From contig QIGM01000165.1 in the NCBI GenBank assembly GCA_003230795.1, forward strand, positions 1 through 7,225: 7,225 nucleotides of DNA, written 5' to 3'. Under the pieces are notes generated by a model. It was given only the letters and a program-made list of their open reading frames with translations, ran no database searches and was not told the origin of the DNA. This document shows positions 6,426 to 7,225 of the stretch, one piece after another. Every line of letters starts with the position of its first letter. Position 1 is the first letter of the stretch. The position numbers and the translations under genes are program-made. Source of the stretch: a bacterium (GTDB taxonomy: Bacteria > Bdellovibrionota_C > UBA2361 > SZUA-149).

Positions 6426-6809
6426 ATGAGCATGGACGAGTACGACGACGACGAAGAGCCAGACGAATACGATGAGTATGCAGCCTTCGAAGAAGAGTTT
6501 TTCGACGAGGAGAAAGCTTACGACCATGATAAGGCTCCGCTAACATCAATCCCCATGTTTGAGTACTATCAAAAGATGTACGCCAAGAACATGGGCAACG
6601 AAGACCAAAAAGCGGTCGCGCTTTTTAAGCAATATGAGTCGCAAGAGAAATTGCGTCGTTTCCAAAACGAACTCATGAACATCAAGTCTAGCCAAGTGCG
6701 CGAAGCAACGCTTGACCGAGTAGTCGGAAAGGCGCGAAAGGGACGTTGGGTTAGTTACGAAAAATTTGGCGGCTTAATGCTCTTATGGATCAATTCAGCC
6801 AAAATCTGA
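6426..6809 (+). CDS. Small protein of unknown function with very acidic N-terminus
   Basis: I do not recognise this 127-residue protein. The first 36 residues carry about 19 Asp/Glu with regularly placed Tyr and Phe (DEYDDDEEPDEYDEY, then FEEEFFDEE). From residue 38 it changes to a probably helical, mixed-charge region (FEYYQKMYAKNM, ALFKQYESQEKLRRFQNELMNIK), and ends with a basic patch (GKARKGRW, 101-108) and a hydrophobic tail (GGLMLLWINSAKI). There is no signal peptide or membrane segment. The acid-head, basic-tail layout could fold on itself, bind a basic partner or mimic nucleic acid; this is speculation. The start is uncertain: ATG at 6426 (GGA 13 bases upstream), ATG at 6432, or TTG at 6408 with AGGGA directly against it; an in-frame TAG at 6402 limits extension. 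Coding status is supported by 128 open codons and a gene-like amino-acid mix. It stands alone between a spacer and a convergent gene. Confidence 0.7.
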   Translation: MSMDEYDDDEEPDEYDEYAAFEEEFFDEEKAYDHDKAPLTSIPMFEYYQKMYAKNMGNEDQKAVALFKQYESQEKLRRFQNELMNIKSSQVREATLDRVVGKARKGRWVSYEKFGGLMLLWINSAKI

Positions 6810-6820
6810 GTCGTTAAGAT

Positions 6821-7225
6821 TTAGTCATACGAGAACAAAAACTTCTCCGCTTCAGACCAAATCTCGAACTTCACATCAACGGTTCTTACGGCAAGTCGTC
6901 CACGAATACCATTAATGTCAGCGTAATGCTGCATAGACTCGTAGAAGCTCTTCGCGTCTCGCAGTGTTGGCGAATTCTTTCTCATAATAAGCACTGAATC
7001 TGTTTTTAAGAATCGATACATATCAATCCCCACATCAGGCGCAAGCGGCGTCCTATTCAATCCTCGCGGGAAATATGCTTCCGCATCAGGCGAAGTAAAC
7101 TCATCTGCCTCAAAGGCTGCACGAGCGATACGCTTCGGATAAGCCATGGTAAAACGCTGGGCAAAGTCTCCCCCAGTTCCGTATCCAAAGAGATAGAATT
7201 CTCTAACGGTGAGTGATGCATGTTT
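6821..7225 (-). CDS. C-terminal part of an alpha/beta-hydrolase-like protein, possibly non-catalytic; 5' end missing
   Basis: The frame is open from the right edge to a TAA at 6823, showing the last 134 residues. The ATG at 7147 is internal, because upstream codons continue a conserved-looking motif. Near the edge YLFGYGTGGDFAQRFTMAYPKRI (a nucleophile elbow followed by its helix) resembles the GYSGGGQ-A-x-RFA-x-x-x-P-x-R-V pattern of alpha/beta-hydrolase-fold esterases and PHB-depolymerase-like proteins. In G-x-Nuc-x-G the nucleophile position is Gly16 (counting from the window edge), not Ser, Asp or Cys. The C-terminal end (VDVKFEIWSEAEKFLFSYD) looks like the segment that normally carries the catalytic His before a final FLF helix, but no His is there; the only other histidines are at visible residues 2 and 80. 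This suggests a pseudo-hydrolase. Function is unknown. It converges on the small acidic protein gene with 11 bases between the stops and no obvious shared terminator, only a 6-bp AAATCT/AGATTT stem (6802-6822). Confidence 0.75.
   Translation of the reverse strand, partial: KHASLTVREFYLFGYGTGGDFAQRFTMAYPKRIARAAFEADEFTSPDAEAYFPRGLNRTPLAPDVGIDMYRFLKTDSVLIMRKNSPTLRDAKSFYESMQHYADINGIRGRLAVRTVDVKFEIWSEAEKFLFSYD

Noticed and set aside
6285..6527. Minus-strand 80-codon frame with a strongly hydrophobic N-terminus
   Set aside because: It is the antisense of the Asp/Glu codon run of the acidic protein, which reads as Val/Phe/Leu on the other strand. Half of it covers the spacer and there is no ribosome site of note.
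7147..7147. ATG at 7147 as the start of a complete 108-residue protein
   Set aside because: The frame stays open to the window edge, and the codons upstream encode a GYGTGGDFAQRF stretch that continues a hydrolase-like elbow, so the gene is partial.

Overview
The window looks like chromosomal DNA of a Gram-negative bacterium, probably a proteobacterium in the broad sense. G+C is near half by eye. Genes are closely packed and the starts vary (ATG, TTG, perhaps GTG). The enzyme set points to envelope glycolipid and fatty-acid metabolism. I cannot name a genus. I see no rRNA, tRNA, CRISPR array, insertion sequence or phage gene. The largest gap between genes is about 180 bases.

Left part (1-3030, minus strand): three genes form a tight operon read right to left. 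They are a GPH-type (MelB-like) MFS transporter, a classical short-chain dehydrogenase (SDR) that overlaps the transporter's end by 14 bases, and an FAD-dependent amine-oxidase-fold oxidoreductase (COG2907-like) that overlaps the SDR stop in an ATGA junction and runs off the left edge. From memory, this trio travels in proteobacteria with DUF1365 and cyclopropane-synthase-like genes in clusters tied to unusual (cyclopropane or furan) fatty acids and oxidative or singlet-oxygen stress. Those partners would lie left of base 1, which is an inference that can be tested.

Middle (3105-6249): two glycosyltransferase genes diverge from a short intergenic region. The minus-strand gene encodes an unusual fusion: an N-terminal flippase-like (LPTM/TIGR00374) membrane domain, an acidic linker and a C-terminal GT2 domain of the polyprenyl-phosphate type. 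The plus-strand gene encodes a GT4 enzyme with a TTG start and a small in-frame tandem repeat in its interdomain linker. Together they suggest lipid-linked sugar or envelope glycan assembly. A perfect hairpin separates the fusion gene from the transporter gene, and another covers the GT4 stop codon.

Right part (6250-7225): a 176-base spacer is followed by a small protein of unknown function with a very acidic, aromatic-rich N-terminus. It converges, 11 bases apart, on the 3' part of an alpha/beta-hydrolase-like gene that enters from the right edge. This gene seems to lack the usual nucleophile serine and the usual C-terminal histidine, so it may be a non-catalytic member of the fold.
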